Positions 18,367 through 27,167 of a stretch of DNA of 64,000 bases are shown piece by piece (positions within the stretch are counted from its first letter, which is position 1; every line of letters begins with the position of its first letter). The stretch covers positions 2,790,001 to 2,854,000 of the forward strand of contig NZ_CP101990.1 in NCBI RefSeq assembly GCF_024508295.1, written 5' to 3'. The translations under genes and the position numbers were made by a program. Source of the DNA: Aeromicrobium duanguangcaii (GTDB lineage Bacteria > Actinomycetota > Actinomycetes > Propionibacteriales > Nocardioidaceae). The notes beneath the pieces are model-generated. The model saw only the letters and a list, made by a program, of their open reading frames with translations. It was not told the origin of the DNA and did no database searches.

Positions 18367-19140
18367 TTAGGGCATCTCCTCGGTCGTGCCCTCATACGCC
18401 GGCCGCAGCCGCCGCAGGTGCTCACGCATCGCGGTGCCCGCTCCGGCCGCGTCGCCAGCGGCAATCCGCTCGAGGATCTCCTCGTGGTCGTCGTCGACCT
18501 TCGCCCAGAACTCGGGCTCGATGTCGGGACGCAGGAACCGCGCCCGCAGGACGACGAACACCGGCTCGTTCATCACCGAGAGCAACTGGTTACGAGCAGC
18601 GTCGACGACCAGCAGGTGGAACGTCCGGTGCTCCTCGAACTTGCGCTCCCTGCCGGTGCTGCCCTTCTCCCGCTCGACCGAGCGCCGCAGGGCCTCGATG
18701 TCGGAGTCACGGGCGTGCGCGGCGGCGAGCCGAGCGGCCGGGACCTCGAGGACCTCGCGGGCCTCCAGCATCTCGCGTGCCGAGACGTCGTGGGCTCCCG
18801 TCATGAGCCCCAGGCTCGTCTCGAGGTAGTCGCGCACCTTCGAGGCCTGGATGCGCGCGACGAAGGTGCCGCCGTTCACCCCGCGCGACGTCTCGACCAG
18901 ATCCCTCGAGGCCAACACACGCAACGCCTCGCGGACGGTGCTGCGGCTGACCCCGAAGCGGACCGACAGCTCCGCCTCATTGGGCAGCCGGTCCCCCGGC
19001 GCGAGGTCGCCCTGCAGGATCAACGTGCGAAGCTGGTTCGCCACCTGCTGGTACGCAGGCAGGACCTTCTGCACCGGCAACCCCGCGCCGGACGTGCGTG
19101 GAGTCACGGCCACATCCTCCACCTCGCGTGCGTCACTCAT
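18367..19140 (-). CDS. FadR-subfamily GntR transcriptional regulator
   Basis: A protein of 257 residues. The N-terminal winged helix (about 30-95) has LAPGDRLPNEAELSVRFGVSRSTVREALRVL, the recognition-helix signature of the GntR family. The C-terminal all-helical FCD domain (about 110-240) has EAREVLEVPAARLAA, HRTFHLLVVDAARN and DDHEEILERIAAGD, with the His and acidic residues that bind a metal and a carboxylic-acid effector in this subfamily. ATG 19140 has AGGAGA upstream. It sits between MmgE/PrpD and the MaoC operon and is the best candidate to bind the four palindromic sites in this island, probably as a repressor released by a pathway acid. Confidence 0.92.
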   Translation of the reverse strand: MSDAREVEDVAVTPRTSGAGLPVQKVLPAYQQVANQLRTLILQGDLAPGDRLPNEAELSVRFGVSRSTVREALRVLASRDLVETSRGVNGGTFVARIQASKVRDYLETSLGLMTGAHDVSAREMLEAREVLEVPAARLAAAHARDSDIEALRRSVEREKGSTGRERKFEEHRTFHLLVVDAARNQLLSVMNEPVFVVLRARFLRPDIEPEFWAKVDDDHEEILERIAAGDAAGAGTAMREHLRRLRPAYEGTTEEMP

Positions 19141-19215
19141 GGTCAGGTCTCCTAGATCGTGCCCCGAGAGCGTCAACGGTCGGCCCCATCATCTCCTGTG
19201 GGCCGCCGTTCCCCC

Positions 19216-20646
19216 TCAGGCTCGCAGCAGGGCAGCCAGATCCGCCACATCGGTCGCCGTGTCGAGTGCGTCCACGGCCGCCGCGATCTGCTCCGCCTGC
19301 CCCGGAGCGCATCCGAGCCCCGCCGTCACGGCGAACTTGGCCTCGATGTCCGCGCGCGAGAGCGGCCGGGAGTCGGCGCCGCGGTTGACCTGCTCGCGGT
19401 GACGCAGCTCGCGGCCGTCGGTGGTCCGGATGATGACCTCGCCGGAGAACAGGGCCGGGAACCCGCTCTTCGGATCAACCTCGTAGGTGACCTTCTGCGC
19501 CAGCGCCAGCACCTCGGGGTCCGCGAGTGCCTGCGGCTCCAGCTCGCGCAGCGTGAAGTCGCCCGTGACCAGGGCGGCCGCGGTGACGTAGGGCACGGAG
19601 AACTGGGCGTCGTACGCCGACTGGGGCGCGCGCTTGTTCTCGATCGGCTCGCAGACCGTCTTGATCTCGCCCTCCGCGATGAGGCAGTGGATCGACTCGA
19701 CGTCCTGCGCCGTGAGGCCGTGCTCGGTACGCAACGCGATGACCGCGTCGGCGAAGGCATGCGTGAAGTGGCACGCAGGGAACGGCTTGACGGCGACCCG
19801 GGTGGTCTCCCAGGTCTGCCCGAGGTCTCGCGTGCACTCGACCAGGTCGTCGGGGTCGGCCGTGCCGAGGTGACTGGCGTAGAGGCCAAACCGGCCCTCG
19901 TAGATCCGCGGCGGGCTGACGAAGCCCTGGCGGGCGAAGCTCGCGGCCGTGAGACCGGCGACGCCGGCCCAGCCGGGGTGGACGCGCTTGGTCCAGGCGC
20001 CCGTCTCCAGGAACTCCAGCGAGCCCGAGGCGAGACTGCCCACGAACCCCTGCGCCTGGGCGATCTGCTCGGCCGAGAGCCCCCGCAGCCTGCCGGCCAC
20101 CACGGCGGCGCCGAAGGCGCCGATTAGGCCGGTCGGGTGGAAGCCCACCTGGTGGAAGCCACCCCGTGCGGCCATGCCGAGCCGGGCGTCCACCTCGAGC
20201 CCCGCGATGTACGCGGTGAGCAGGTCCCGACCCGACAGGTGCAGCCGCTCGGTCAGGCCTAGCGCGGTCGGCAGAGCACTGGCCGAGGCGTGGATGACGC
20301 CCTCGGGATGGGTGTCGTCGAAGTCGAGCCCGTGTACGAGCAGGCCGTTCAGCAACACCGCGTCCCGCAGCGAATGGCCCTGCGCCGCCCCGATCACCGT
20401 GGCGGGGCCGGACTCGCCCTCGGACAGCTCGTCCACGGCGGCCCGCGCCTGGGCGGCGAAGTCGAACGTACCCGAGGCGAACGCGATGCCAATCGAGTCC
20501 AGGACGAGAAGCTTGGCCGCCTCGACCACGTCGGCCGGGATGTCCTCGAAGGTCAACGAGTGCGCGAAGTGCCCGATCCGGCTCGAGATCGGCGCGTCGG
20601 CGTCGAGTCCTCCGCTGACGGCGGGCTCATGGGTGTCGATCGACAT
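19216..20646 (-). CDS. MmgE/PrpD family protein
   Basis: A protein of 476 residues of the 2-methylcitrate dehydratase / cis-aconitate decarboxylase / iminodisuccinate epimerase superfamily. Visible features: the helical N-terminal half with VLDSIGIAFASG, LNGLLVHGLDFDDTHPEGVIHASA (active-site loop), and KPFPACHFTHAFADAVIAL in the second half. Reaction options are dehydration, decarboxylation or epimerisation of a tricarboxylic or dicarboxylic acid; the sequence alone does not choose. AGAGGA lies upstream of the ATG, 30 nt after the livF stop. In the known Pseudomonas itaconate cluster (from memory) an MmgE/PrpD gene accompanies the CoA-transferase, hydratase and lyase, as here. Confidence 0.88.
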   Translation of the reverse strand: MSIDTHEPAVSGGLDADAPISSRIGHFAHSLTFEDIPADVVEAAKLLVLDSIGIAFASGTFDFAAQARAAVDELSEGESGPATVIGAAQGHSLRDAVLLNGLLVHGLDFDDTHPEGVIHASASALPTALGLTERLHLSGRDLLTAYIAGLEVDARLGMAARGGFHQVGFHPTGLIGAFGAAVVAGRLRGLSAEQIAQAQGFVGSLASGSLEFLETGAWTKRVHPGWAGVAGLTAASFARQGFVSPPRIYEGRFGLYASHLGTADPDDLVECTRDLGQTWETTRVAVKPFPACHFTHAFADAVIALRTEHGLTAQDVESIHCLIAEGEIKTVCEPIENKRAPQSAYDAQFSVPYVTAAALVTGDFTLRELEPQALADPEVLALAQKVTYEVDPKSGFPALFSGEVIIRTTDGRELRHREQVNRGADSRPLSRADIEAKFAVTAGLGCAPGQAEQIAAAVDALDTATDVADLAALLRA

Positions 20647-20676
20647 GTGGGTCCTCTTCTCGTGAGTTCGTGTGGG

Positions 20677-21459
20677 TCAGTCGCCGAGGAAGGCCCGGCG
20701 GACCTCCTCGTCGCCCAACAAGTCCTGGCCGGTGCCGCTGAAGGTGACGCGCCCACGCTCGATGACGTAGCCCCAGTCGGACATCGACAGGGCCGAGCGG
20801 GCGTTCTGCTCGATGAGCAGGAAGGTGATGCCGGCGTTGTCGCGCAGCTCGCGCAACTGCTCGAAGACCTCTTTCACCAGGATCGGCGACAGGCCGACCG
20901 AAGGCTCGTCCATCAGCACCAGCTTCGGATCAAGCATGAGCGAGCGACCGATCTCCAGGGCGCGGCGCTCGCCACCCGAGAGCAGTCCGGCGTGCTGGTT
21001 CCGTCGCTCCGACAACCGCGGGAACAGGTCGAACACGTCATCGACTCGCTGCTTCACCAGCTTGCGGTCCCGCACCAGGTACATGCCGAGCTCGAGGTTG
21101 TCGCGAACGCTCATCTCGGGGAAGACCGTCGAGAGCTGCGGCACCATGGCGACGCCGTCGCGCAGCAACTCCTGGGGGCCAGACTTCGAGATGTCGGCGT
21201 CGCCCAGCCGCACCTCGCCGGACCGCACCGGGATCAACCCGTAGACGGCCTTGAAGACGGTCGACTTGCCCGAACCGTTGGGGCCCAGGACCGAGACGAT
21301 CTCGGATCGACGGACCTCGAGGCTGACGCCGTGCAGGATGTTGAACCCGCCGTACCCGGCCGTCACCGAGTCCAGGCGGAGCATCGGCGGCTGCCCCTCG
21401 TCGGGACGCACGGCCCCCGGGGACAGGTTGCGGGGCGCTTCATGCTCCAAGGTAGGCAT
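20677..21459 (-). CDS. livF: LIV-type ABC transporter ATP-binding protein (LivF)
   Basis: A cytosolic ATPase of 260 residues for the branched-chain amino acid/amide-type importer. Walker A GPNGSGKST, ABC signature LSGGERRALEIG, Walker B KLVLMDEPSVGLSP and the switch His replaced by Gln in LLIEQNA, which is usual for LivF. ATG 21459 is set by a strong GGAGG 6 nt upstream and overlaps the end of livG by 20 nt. It has a 25-residue N-terminal extension before LRLDSVTAGYGG. It forms the importer with LivG, LivM, LivH and the lipoprotein receptor. Confidence 0.95.
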   Translation of the reverse strand: MPTLEHEAPRNLSPGAVRPDEGQPPMLRLDSVTAGYGGFNILHGVSLEVRRSEIVSVLGPNGSGKSTVFKAVYGLIPVRSGEVRLGDADISKSGPQELLRDGVAMVPQLSTVFPEMSVRDNLELGMYLVRDRKLVKQRVDDVFDLFPRLSERRNQHAGLLSGGERRALEIGRSLMLDPKLVLMDEPSVGLSPILVKEVFEQLRELRDNAGITFLLIEQNARSALSMSDWGYVIERGRVTFSGTGQDLLGDEEVRRAFLGD

Positions 21460-22213
21460 CGATGACCTCCTGATTGTGGCGAATGTCGTCCGGGCTCCCA
21501 TCGGCCAGGACCCGGCCGCCGTCCAGCACGACGATGCGGCTGGCCAGCGAGAAGATGAAGCCGATGTTGTGCTCGACGATGACGAAGGAGACGCCCTCCT
21601 GCTCGTGCAGCAGGCGGATGTAACCCTTGAGCGACTCGATGAGCGTCGGGTTGACCCCGGACGAGGCCTCGTCGAGCAGGACCAGACGTGGCTTCGAGAC
21701 CAGCGCCATGACCAGCTCCAACAGGCGCTTCTGTCCACCGGACAGGTTGCCGGCGAACTCTCCGGCCAGCCGTGTCATCTCGGTGAGCTCCAGAAGGTGG
21801 TCGACGCGCTCGCCTGTCGCGGGGTCCGCGGCGGCCAGCAGCTGCCAGGGCTTCACACCGTCCCATTGCCGGGCCAGCAGCGCGTTCTCGCGGACCGTCA
21901 GCTCGGGGAACACCTTGACGTTCTGGAACGTGCGCGTCATGCCACGTCGGGCCATCACCTTGGCGCGGGTGCGCGTGATGTCCCGGTCGTCGAAGCGGAT
22001 CGTGCCCGCGTCGACGTCGTGCGCCCGCGACAGGCATGCCAACAGGGTGGACTTGCCCGAGCCGTTCGGCCCGACCAGTCCCACGATCTCGCCGGGTTCG
22101 ACCCGGAAGTCCACGTCCTGCAGGGCGCGCACCCCGCCGAAGCGCTTCTCGATTCCGGTCGCGGTCAGCAGGGCCGTCGTCGTCCCGCTCCCTTGGATCA
22201 CCGGTGTCGCCAT
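21440..22213 (-). CDS. livG: LIV-type ABC transporter ATP-binding protein (LivG)
   Basis: The second ATPase subunit, 257 residues. Walker A GPNGSGKST, Q-loop TFQNVKVFPELTV, signature LSGGQKRLLELV, Walker B RLVLLDEASSGVNP (Ala in place of the usual Pro after Glu), and switch His in VIVEHN. The ATG overlaps the livM stop by one base (TGATG), so the subunits are made from a coupled message. Confidence 0.95.
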   Translation of the reverse strand: MATPVIQGSGTTTALLTATGIEKRFGGVRALQDVDFRVEPGEIVGLVGPNGSGKSTLLACLSRAHDVDAGTIRFDDRDITRTRAKVMARRGMTRTFQNVKVFPELTVRENALLARQWDGVKPWQLLAAADPATGERVDHLLELTEMTRLAGEFAGNLSGGQKRLLELVMALVSKPRLVLLDEASSGVNPTLIESLKGYIRLLHEQEGVSFVIVEHNIGFIFSLASRIVVLDGGRVLADGSPDDIRHNQEVIDAYLGA

Positions 22214-23286
22214 CAGCGTGCCCCTTCCGTCGTCGATTCGTCGCGCGTCCGACGCGCCTTGAACTGCTGGATCTTGCGACCCAGGACCGTCCTGTCACCG
22301 CGCTCGACCGTGCCGGCGATGCCCTCGGGCATCACCAGGACCAGGACGATCAGCAGGGCTCCGAAGACCACGAGGAACGAGTTGCTGGTGTCGTTGGCCC
22401 ACACGTAGTCCTGGATCACCAGGTAGATGACCGCGCCGACCGGCGGACCCCAGGCCGTGCCGAGGCCGCCGAGGGTGGCCATCAGGGCGACCGCGATCAG
22501 GAAGTCGTCGCGGAACATGATCTCCGGGTCGATGAAGGTCGCCTGGTACGCCCAGAACGCGCCCACCGTCCCGGTGATGCACGCGGCCAGCACGAAGGTG
22601 AACAGCTTGAGCGCGGTGGTGCTGATGCCGCGAGCCTCCGCGCCGTCCTCGTCGTCGCGGATCGCCAGCAGTGCCCCGCCGTACTGGGAGCGGCGGATCC
22701 AGAAGGCCGCCGCGACCATGATCGCCGCGCCCACGAGGAAGACGTAGTAGAACCAGACGCGGTTGACCATCGGCGGCAGCACCAGTCCGCGCGCGCCGCC
22801 GGTCAGCGGGGTCGCGATCAGCGCGATCTCACGGATTGCCAGGAACGCACCCAGCATGGCGATCGAGAAGTAGACGCCACGCAGTCGCAGCAGCGGATAC
22901 CCGATCACCGCCGCGAACAGTCCGCACACGAGCACCACGACGGGCAATGTCGCCAGGAACCCCAGGTCCTGCTTGACCATGAGGATGCCGGCGACGTAGC
23001 CGCCGATGCCGAAGTGCACGGCGTGGCCGAAGTCGACATAGCCGGCGAACCCCGAGATCAGGTTCCAGCTCGTGCTGAGGATGATCCACATGAAGATCGT
23101 GCTCATCGTCAGCACGATGCTGTCGTTCGCACCGGTGAACGGGTAGGCGTAGAGCCCCGCGAACAGGGCGACGGCGATCCCCAGCACCACGATCTGCTTG
23201 CGGCGCGGACGCCGGGAGGGACGCTTCGAGCCGGTGTTCACCGACGTGTCGGCCGGGGCCGAACTGGTCTGCTCGCTGCTCAGCAT
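22213..23286 (-). CDS. livM: LIV-type ABC transporter permease (LivM)
   Basis: A membrane permease of 357 residues with about nine hydrophobic segments and the family landmarks GYVDFGHAVHFGIGGYVAGIL (two adjoining segments), GVYFSIAMLGAFLAIREIAL and a C-terminal VLVMPEGI. A basic N-terminal stretch (RPSRRPRRKQ) precedes the first membrane segment. ATG 23286 has GAGGAA 6 nt upstream. An ATG at 23352 overlapping the livH stop (TGATG) is an alternative that would add 22 residues. Confidence 0.92.
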   Translation of the reverse strand: MLSSEQTSSAPADTSVNTGSKRPSRRPRRKQIVVLGIAVALFAGLYAYPFTGANDSIVLTMSTIFMWIILSTSWNLISGFAGYVDFGHAVHFGIGGYVAGILMVKQDLGFLATLPVVVLVCGLFAAVIGYPLLRLRGVYFSIAMLGAFLAIREIALIATPLTGGARGLVLPPMVNRVWFYYVFLVGAAIMVAAAFWIRRSQYGGALLAIRDDEDGAEARGISTTALKLFTFVLAACITGTVGAFWAYQATFIDPEIMFRDDFLIAVALMATLGGLGTAWGPPVGAVIYLVIQDYVWANDTSNSFLVVFGALLIVLVLVMPEGIAGTVERGDRTVLGRKIQQFKARRTRDESTTEGAR

Positions 23287-23351
23287 GGCACTTCCTCGCT
23301 CCTTGCTGGTCGGGGTGTCTTCACCGCCGCGGACGGTCGGGACGCCGGTCA

Positions 23352-24230
23352 TCACGCCACCGCCTTGGCTCGCGAGATGCCCTCGGGGCGGATCGCCAGG
23401 ACAAGGACCACGAGGATGAACGCGGTCGCGGCTCCGAGGCCGGTGCCGATCCCCGGGACGTACGCACTCACGAACGCCTCGGCCAGGCCGACCACCATCG
23501 CCGCCATGAGCGTGCCGCCCACGCGGCCGGCGCCGCCCAGGACCACGATCACGAAGGCCTTGAGGGTCAGGACCGCGCCCATGAAGGGGTGGAACGCCTG
23601 CGTGACGCTGAACAGCGCGCCCGCCACGAACACGATCGCGATGCCGAGCCCGAAGGCGGCACTGTAGATGCGGCCGATGTCGATGCCCACGATGCGTGCA
23701 GCCTCGCGGTTCTGGGCTGCTGCGGTCATCGCCCGGCCCATCTTGGTGCGCTGCAGGAACACGGTCAGCGCTCCCAGCAGCACCAGGCTCAGCACCAGCA
23801 TCACGAACTGAGCCATCGAGACCCGGATGCCGAACACGTCCACCACCGAGCCGGAGTACGAGGCGGTCGTGATGCGCGGCGTCGTCGCGAAGGACCACAC
23901 GAGCAGTCCCTGCACCACCGAGGCCAGTCCGAAGGTCAGCAGCAGTGGCATCAGCTGGGGCCGGTCGACGACGCGCAGGATCAACGTCCGCGACAGCAGC
24001 CATCCACCGCCGAAGCCGACCAGGGCGATGATCGGCAGGCCCCACAGGACGCCGATCCCCAGGTTGGACTGCAGGGCCCAGGCCAGGTAGGCGCCCACGA
24101 TGAGCAGCTCACCGTGCGCCAGGTTGACGATGCGCATGATGCCGAAGATCAGGGACAGGCCTTGGGCCATCAGGGCGTAGAAGCCGCCCAGGATGAGCCC
24201 GTCGGCGATGGCCTGGAGCAGGATGTTCAT
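23352..24230 (-). CDS. livH: LIV-type ABC transporter permease (LivH)
   Basis: The partner permease, 292 residues with about eight membrane segments. Family features: DGLILGGFYALMAQGLSLIFG at the N-terminus, then MRIVNLAHGELLIVGAY, GRAMTAAAQNREAARIVGID (EAA-like cytoplasmic loop contacting an ATPase) and a C-terminal LAIRPEGI. GGAGGA lies about 9 nt before the ATG. It stands 46 nt downstream of the substrate-binding gene. Confidence 0.94.
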   Translation of the reverse strand: MNILLQAIADGLILGGFYALMAQGLSLIFGIMRIVNLAHGELLIVGAYLAWALQSNLGIGVLWGLPIIALVGFGGGWLLSRTLILRVVDRPQLMPLLLTFGLASVVQGLLVWSFATTPRITTASYSGSVVDVFGIRVSMAQFVMLVLSLVLLGALTVFLQRTKMGRAMTAAAQNREAARIVGIDIGRIYSAAFGLGIAIVFVAGALFSVTQAFHPFMGAVLTLKAFVIVVLGGAGRVGGTLMAAMVVGLAEAFVSAYVPGIGTGLGAATAFILVVLVLAIRPEGISRAKAVA

Positions 24231-24276
24231 GGGTGCGTTCCTCCGGTCGGGTGGGCCCGGTCAGCGCGGGTTCCGG

Positions 24277-25530
24277 TCACCGCTTGCTCCACGGCTCGAA
24301 GGGGACGACCTTCGTCGTGGCGGCCTCGGCCGGGGCGACCACGACCTGCTTGCCCTTGGCGTCGAGCTGGATCGTCAGCATCTTGCGGTCGATGTTCGCG
24401 CCGGTGAGGCCGCTGTCGTGGCCCGGCTCGGTGAAGTTGATCGGCCCGTAGAAGGTGTCCACCTCGAGGTCGACGAGCGCCTTGCGGACGTCCTCCGTGT
24501 CGGTCGACCCGGCCTTCTCGATGGCGAGCTGGAGCGCCAGTGCCGCCGCCGACGCGCTGGCCGGCAGGTACGACGGCTCGTGGCCGTAGGTGTCGACGTA
24601 GAGATCGCGGTAGGCCTTGGCCGTGCCGAAGACGTCCTCGCCCTCGAAGGCCGCCGAGCCGACCCACTGCGTCGGGGCGAGCACTCCACGGGTGTTCTTC
24701 ACGCCGAGCTCCTCGACGAACTGCTGCTCCGTCGGCGCCTGGATCATGAGCACCTCCGGCGCCCAGCCCAGCGTGCGCAGGGTCCTCATCGTCAAGATGC
24801 CCAGGACCGAGGTGCCCGCCTCGACCAGGACGTCGGGGTCGGAAGCCTCCAACTGGCCGAGGGCGCCCTTGATGTCGGTGGCGTCCACGGGCACGGCCTG
24901 GGTCGACGTGACCTTCAGCCCGATCTTCTTGGCGTGGGCGACGGTCGCGTCCTTGACGTCGGTCATCGGCGCGTCGTCGGAGTGCAGGATGCCCACCGAC
25001 TTGGCGCCGGCCGCCTTGAGCGCATCCAGACCCGAGACCGTGTACTCGCTCGTGAGCGCCAGCGGACTGAACACGTACTCGTTGTCCTGCTCGAAGACCG
25101 AGCTGGCGGCGGCGCCGCCGGCGAACATGATCTTCTTGTACTGCGCCGCGATGGCGGACGTCGCGATCGTCATCCCCGAGGAGTACGGGCCGAGCAGGAA
25201 GTCGACCTTGTCCTCGCTGATCAGGCGCTGTGTCAGCTTGATGGCCGTCTCGGGCTTGGACTGGTCGTCGTAGTAGACGACCTCGACCTTGCGCTTCGTG
25301 CCGTCCACGTCGATGCCGCCGGCGTCGTTGACCGCCTTCGCCCAGAGCTCGTAGCCCTCCTTGGTGGACTTGCCCTCCACGGCGTATGCCCCCGACTGCG
25401 AAACGGCGGCGCCGAGCTTGATCGGTCCGGAGTCGTCACCGGAGTCCGAGCCCGAGTCCGAGCTGGGCATGCAGGCCGTGAGACTCGTGGCGAGAAGCAC
25501 TCCGGCCGCTCCCAGTGAGATCCGGTTCAT
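24277..25530 (-). CDS. livK: Substrate-binding lipoprotein of the LIV-type importer
   Basis: A periplasmic-binding-like fold protein of 417 residues anchored by a lipoprotein signal (GAAGVLLATSLTAC lipobox). IKLGAAVSQSGAYAVEGKSTKEG is the usual type I receptor start with a Ser/Gly ligand-binding turn; YDDQSKPETAIKLTQRLI and FLLGPYSSGMT follow the family. The group (LivK, UrtA, FmdD and aryl-acid receptors) binds amino acids, urea, short amides or aromatic acids, so the ligand cannot be named. An amidase gene directly upstream suggests an amide or its acid product. It is the first gene of the importer unit; one palindromic operator-like site lies about 90 nt upstream. Confidence 0.92.
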   Translation of the reverse strand: MNRISLGAAGVLLATSLTACMPSSDSGSDSGDDSGPIKLGAAVSQSGAYAVEGKSTKEGYELWAKAVNDAGGIDVDGTKRKVEVVYYDDQSKPETAIKLTQRLISEDKVDFLLGPYSSGMTIATSAIAAQYKKIMFAGGAAASSVFEQDNEYVFSPLALTSEYTVSGLDALKAAGAKSVGILHSDDAPMTDVKDATVAHAKKIGLKVTSTQAVPVDATDIKGALGQLEASDPDVLVEAGTSVLGILTMRTLRTLGWAPEVLMIQAPTEQQFVEELGVKNTRGVLAPTQWVGSAAFEGEDVFGTAKAYRDLYVDTYGHEPSYLPASASAAALALQLAIEKAGSTDTEDVRKALVDLEVDTFYGPINFTEPGHDSGLTGANIDRKMLTIQLDAKGKQVVVAPAEAATTKVVPFEPWSKR

Positions 25531-25621
25531 GACTGCACCTTTCCTTGGCTGCCGCCGGGGGCCCTCCCCTGGCGTGACGGGGTTCTCGTCCGCTGGTCTC
25601 ACGAACGTGATGTCCGCCACA

Positions 25622-25640
25622 CTAAACGTCTGACATTTGT
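25622..25640 (+). promoter_or_regulatory. Operator-like palindrome, copy 3 (upstream of importer operon)
   Basis: CTAAACGTCTGACATTTGT; the reverse strand reads ACAAATGTCAGACGTTTAG, so the ATGTC half-site matches the other copies. It lies 92 nt before the livK start and touches the amidase stop codon, in the 109-nt gap that must hold the importer promoter if there is one. Confidence 0.6.
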
Positions 25641-27055
25641 CACGCAAGACCCCGTGCCGAACTTTTTTCGACCGCGCCCGGGGCGCCGTCGGCGGGCATC
25701 CAGCCCGGCCGGGCCAGGTGCACGGACGTCACCTGCTGGTACTGGTGCGCGACGCGAAGGACGGTGTGGTCGTGCCACGGACGGGCTGTCAGGTGCGCCG
25801 CGATCGGCATGCCGGACACCTCGTCGAAGCCACACGGCACGGCCAGCGAGGGCCCCGAGAACATCGCCCACGGATAGGTGAACCGGGTGATGTCGTGCGT
25901 CGTGGCGATCATCCCGCGTACGCCGATCCGCGGGACGTCGGTGGGCATCGCCGGGGTCACGATGACGTCGACCCCGTCCAGGACGTTCTCGACCCGGCGT
26001 TGCCACGCGCGCCGCCAGGTCTGGGCGGCAGACATCGTGCGGGCATCCACCCCCTCGCCCAGCCGCAGCCGGTCCAGCACCTGGCTGCCGTAGAGCTCCG
26101 GCTGTGTCCGCATCCGCTCGGCATGGAAGGCGGCGGCGTCGGGATAGAGGATGTCGAACATGCGGCGCTGTGCCTCCTCTGCCCCCGGAAGGTCCACGGT
26201 CATCGCCGTGGCACCCAGGTCCGTCAGGACCCGGACGAACTCCTCGAGGGCGCGATCGACGTCAGGGTCGACGTCCTCGCGGAAGAAACCGCCGGCGACA
26301 CCGACCCTGAGACCCTCCAGCGGCAGGTTCAGATCGGCGATCATCGACCGCCGCTCGCGCTCGACCGACGTCGGATCGTGCCGGTCGTACCCGTCAATCG
26401 CCTCCATCACTGCAGCCACCTCGGCCGCCGTGCGAGCCACCGGTCCCACCGTGTCGAAGACACCGCTGACGGGCGTCACACCGCGGTTCGAGATCCGGCC
26501 CAGCGTCGGACGCATTCCCACCAGACCATTGACGGCGGCCGGCAGCCGCACCGATCCCCCGGTGTCCGTCCCGAGGCTCACCCGCGCCATGCCGGCAGCC
26601 ACCGCGACCGCCGAGCCTCCGCTGGATCCCCCCGGAATCCGGGCGGGGTCCCAGGCATTGCGGCACGTGCCGTAGTGGTCGTTGTCGGTCGTGGCGCCCA
26701 GTGCGAACTCCGCCAGGTTGACCTTGGACGTCATCACTGCCCCGGCCTCCTTGAGCCGCTCGACGACGAACGCGTCGGCCGTCGGCACGTGATCGGCGAA
26801 GAACCGCGAGCCGGACGTCGTCCGGATCCCCGCGGTGTCGATGTTGTCTTTGATCGCGACGGTCCAGCCGTGCAGCGCCCCCAGGGACTCGCCGCGACCG
26901 GCTGCCTCGTCGCACCGGGCGGCCTGAGCCAGAGCCTCGTCGTCCAGCCGCGTGATGACGGCACACAGAGTCGGGTCGTGTCGCTCGGTCGCCTCGATCG
27001 CCCGGCGCACCGCCTCGACGCTCGTCACGGCCCCGTCGTCGGCTGCGTGGGTCAT
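25640..27055 (-). CDS. Amidase-signature-family amidase
   Basis: A cytosolic amidohydrolase of 471 residues. The Ser-cisSer-Lys triad segments are clear: Lys in AIKDNIDTAG (about 69), GGSSGGSA (about 143-150) and the nucleophile region GTDTGGSVRLPA (about 160-171). It hydrolyses an amide to acid plus ammonia. AAGGAA stands about 10 nt before the ATG. It is divergent from the MFS gene, and copy 4 of the operator-like site lies between them. The ordering amidase, LIV importer, CoA pathway suggests that a carboxylic amide or its acid is imported, hydrolysed and then activated with CoA. Confidence 0.9.
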   Translation of the reverse strand: MTHAADDGAVTSVEAVRRAIEATERHDPTLCAVITRLDDEALAQAARCDEAAGRGESLGALHGWTVAIKDNIDTAGIRTTSGSRFFADHVPTADAFVVERLKEAGAVMTSKVNLAEFALGATTDNDHYGTCRNAWDPARIPGGSSGGSAVAVAAGMARVSLGTDTGGSVRLPAAVNGLVGMRPTLGRISNRGVTPVSGVFDTVGPVARTAAEVAAVMEAIDGYDRHDPTSVERERRSMIADLNLPLEGLRVGVAGGFFREDVDPDVDRALEEFVRVLTDLGATAMTVDLPGAEEAQRRMFDILYPDAAAFHAERMRTQPELYGSQVLDRLRLGEGVDARTMSAAQTWRRAWQRRVENVLDGVDVIVTPAMPTDVPRIGVRGMIATTHDITRFTYPWAMFSGPSLAVPCGFDEVSGMPIAAHLTARPWHDHTVLRVAHQYQQVTSVHLARPGWMPADGAPGAVEKSSARGLA

Positions 27056-27110
27056 CGGACATCATTCCTTCGGATCGAATGTGATGTGCGTTACGATGCA
27101 CTACGTTCCG

Positions 27111-27129
27111 ATAAATGTCTGATGTTTAC
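27111..27129 (+). promoter_or_regulatory. Operator-like palindrome, copy 4 (between amidase and MFS genes)
   Basis: ATAAATGTCTGATGTTTAC, matching copy 1 (minus strand) at 17 of 19 positions. It sits in the 112-nt divergent promoter region, 56 nt from the amidase start and 39 nt from the MFS start, so one protein could control both genes. Confidence 0.7.
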
Positions 27130-27167
27130 TTCGCGCTGTCAAGGGCAGCCGGATTCGGGGGTTTCGC

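Noticed and set aside
22213-24045. Longer livM start about 250 codons upstream
   Set aside because: The extension overlaps livH in another frame and is Arg-rich shadow sequence; ribosome site and membrane topology support the start near 23286.
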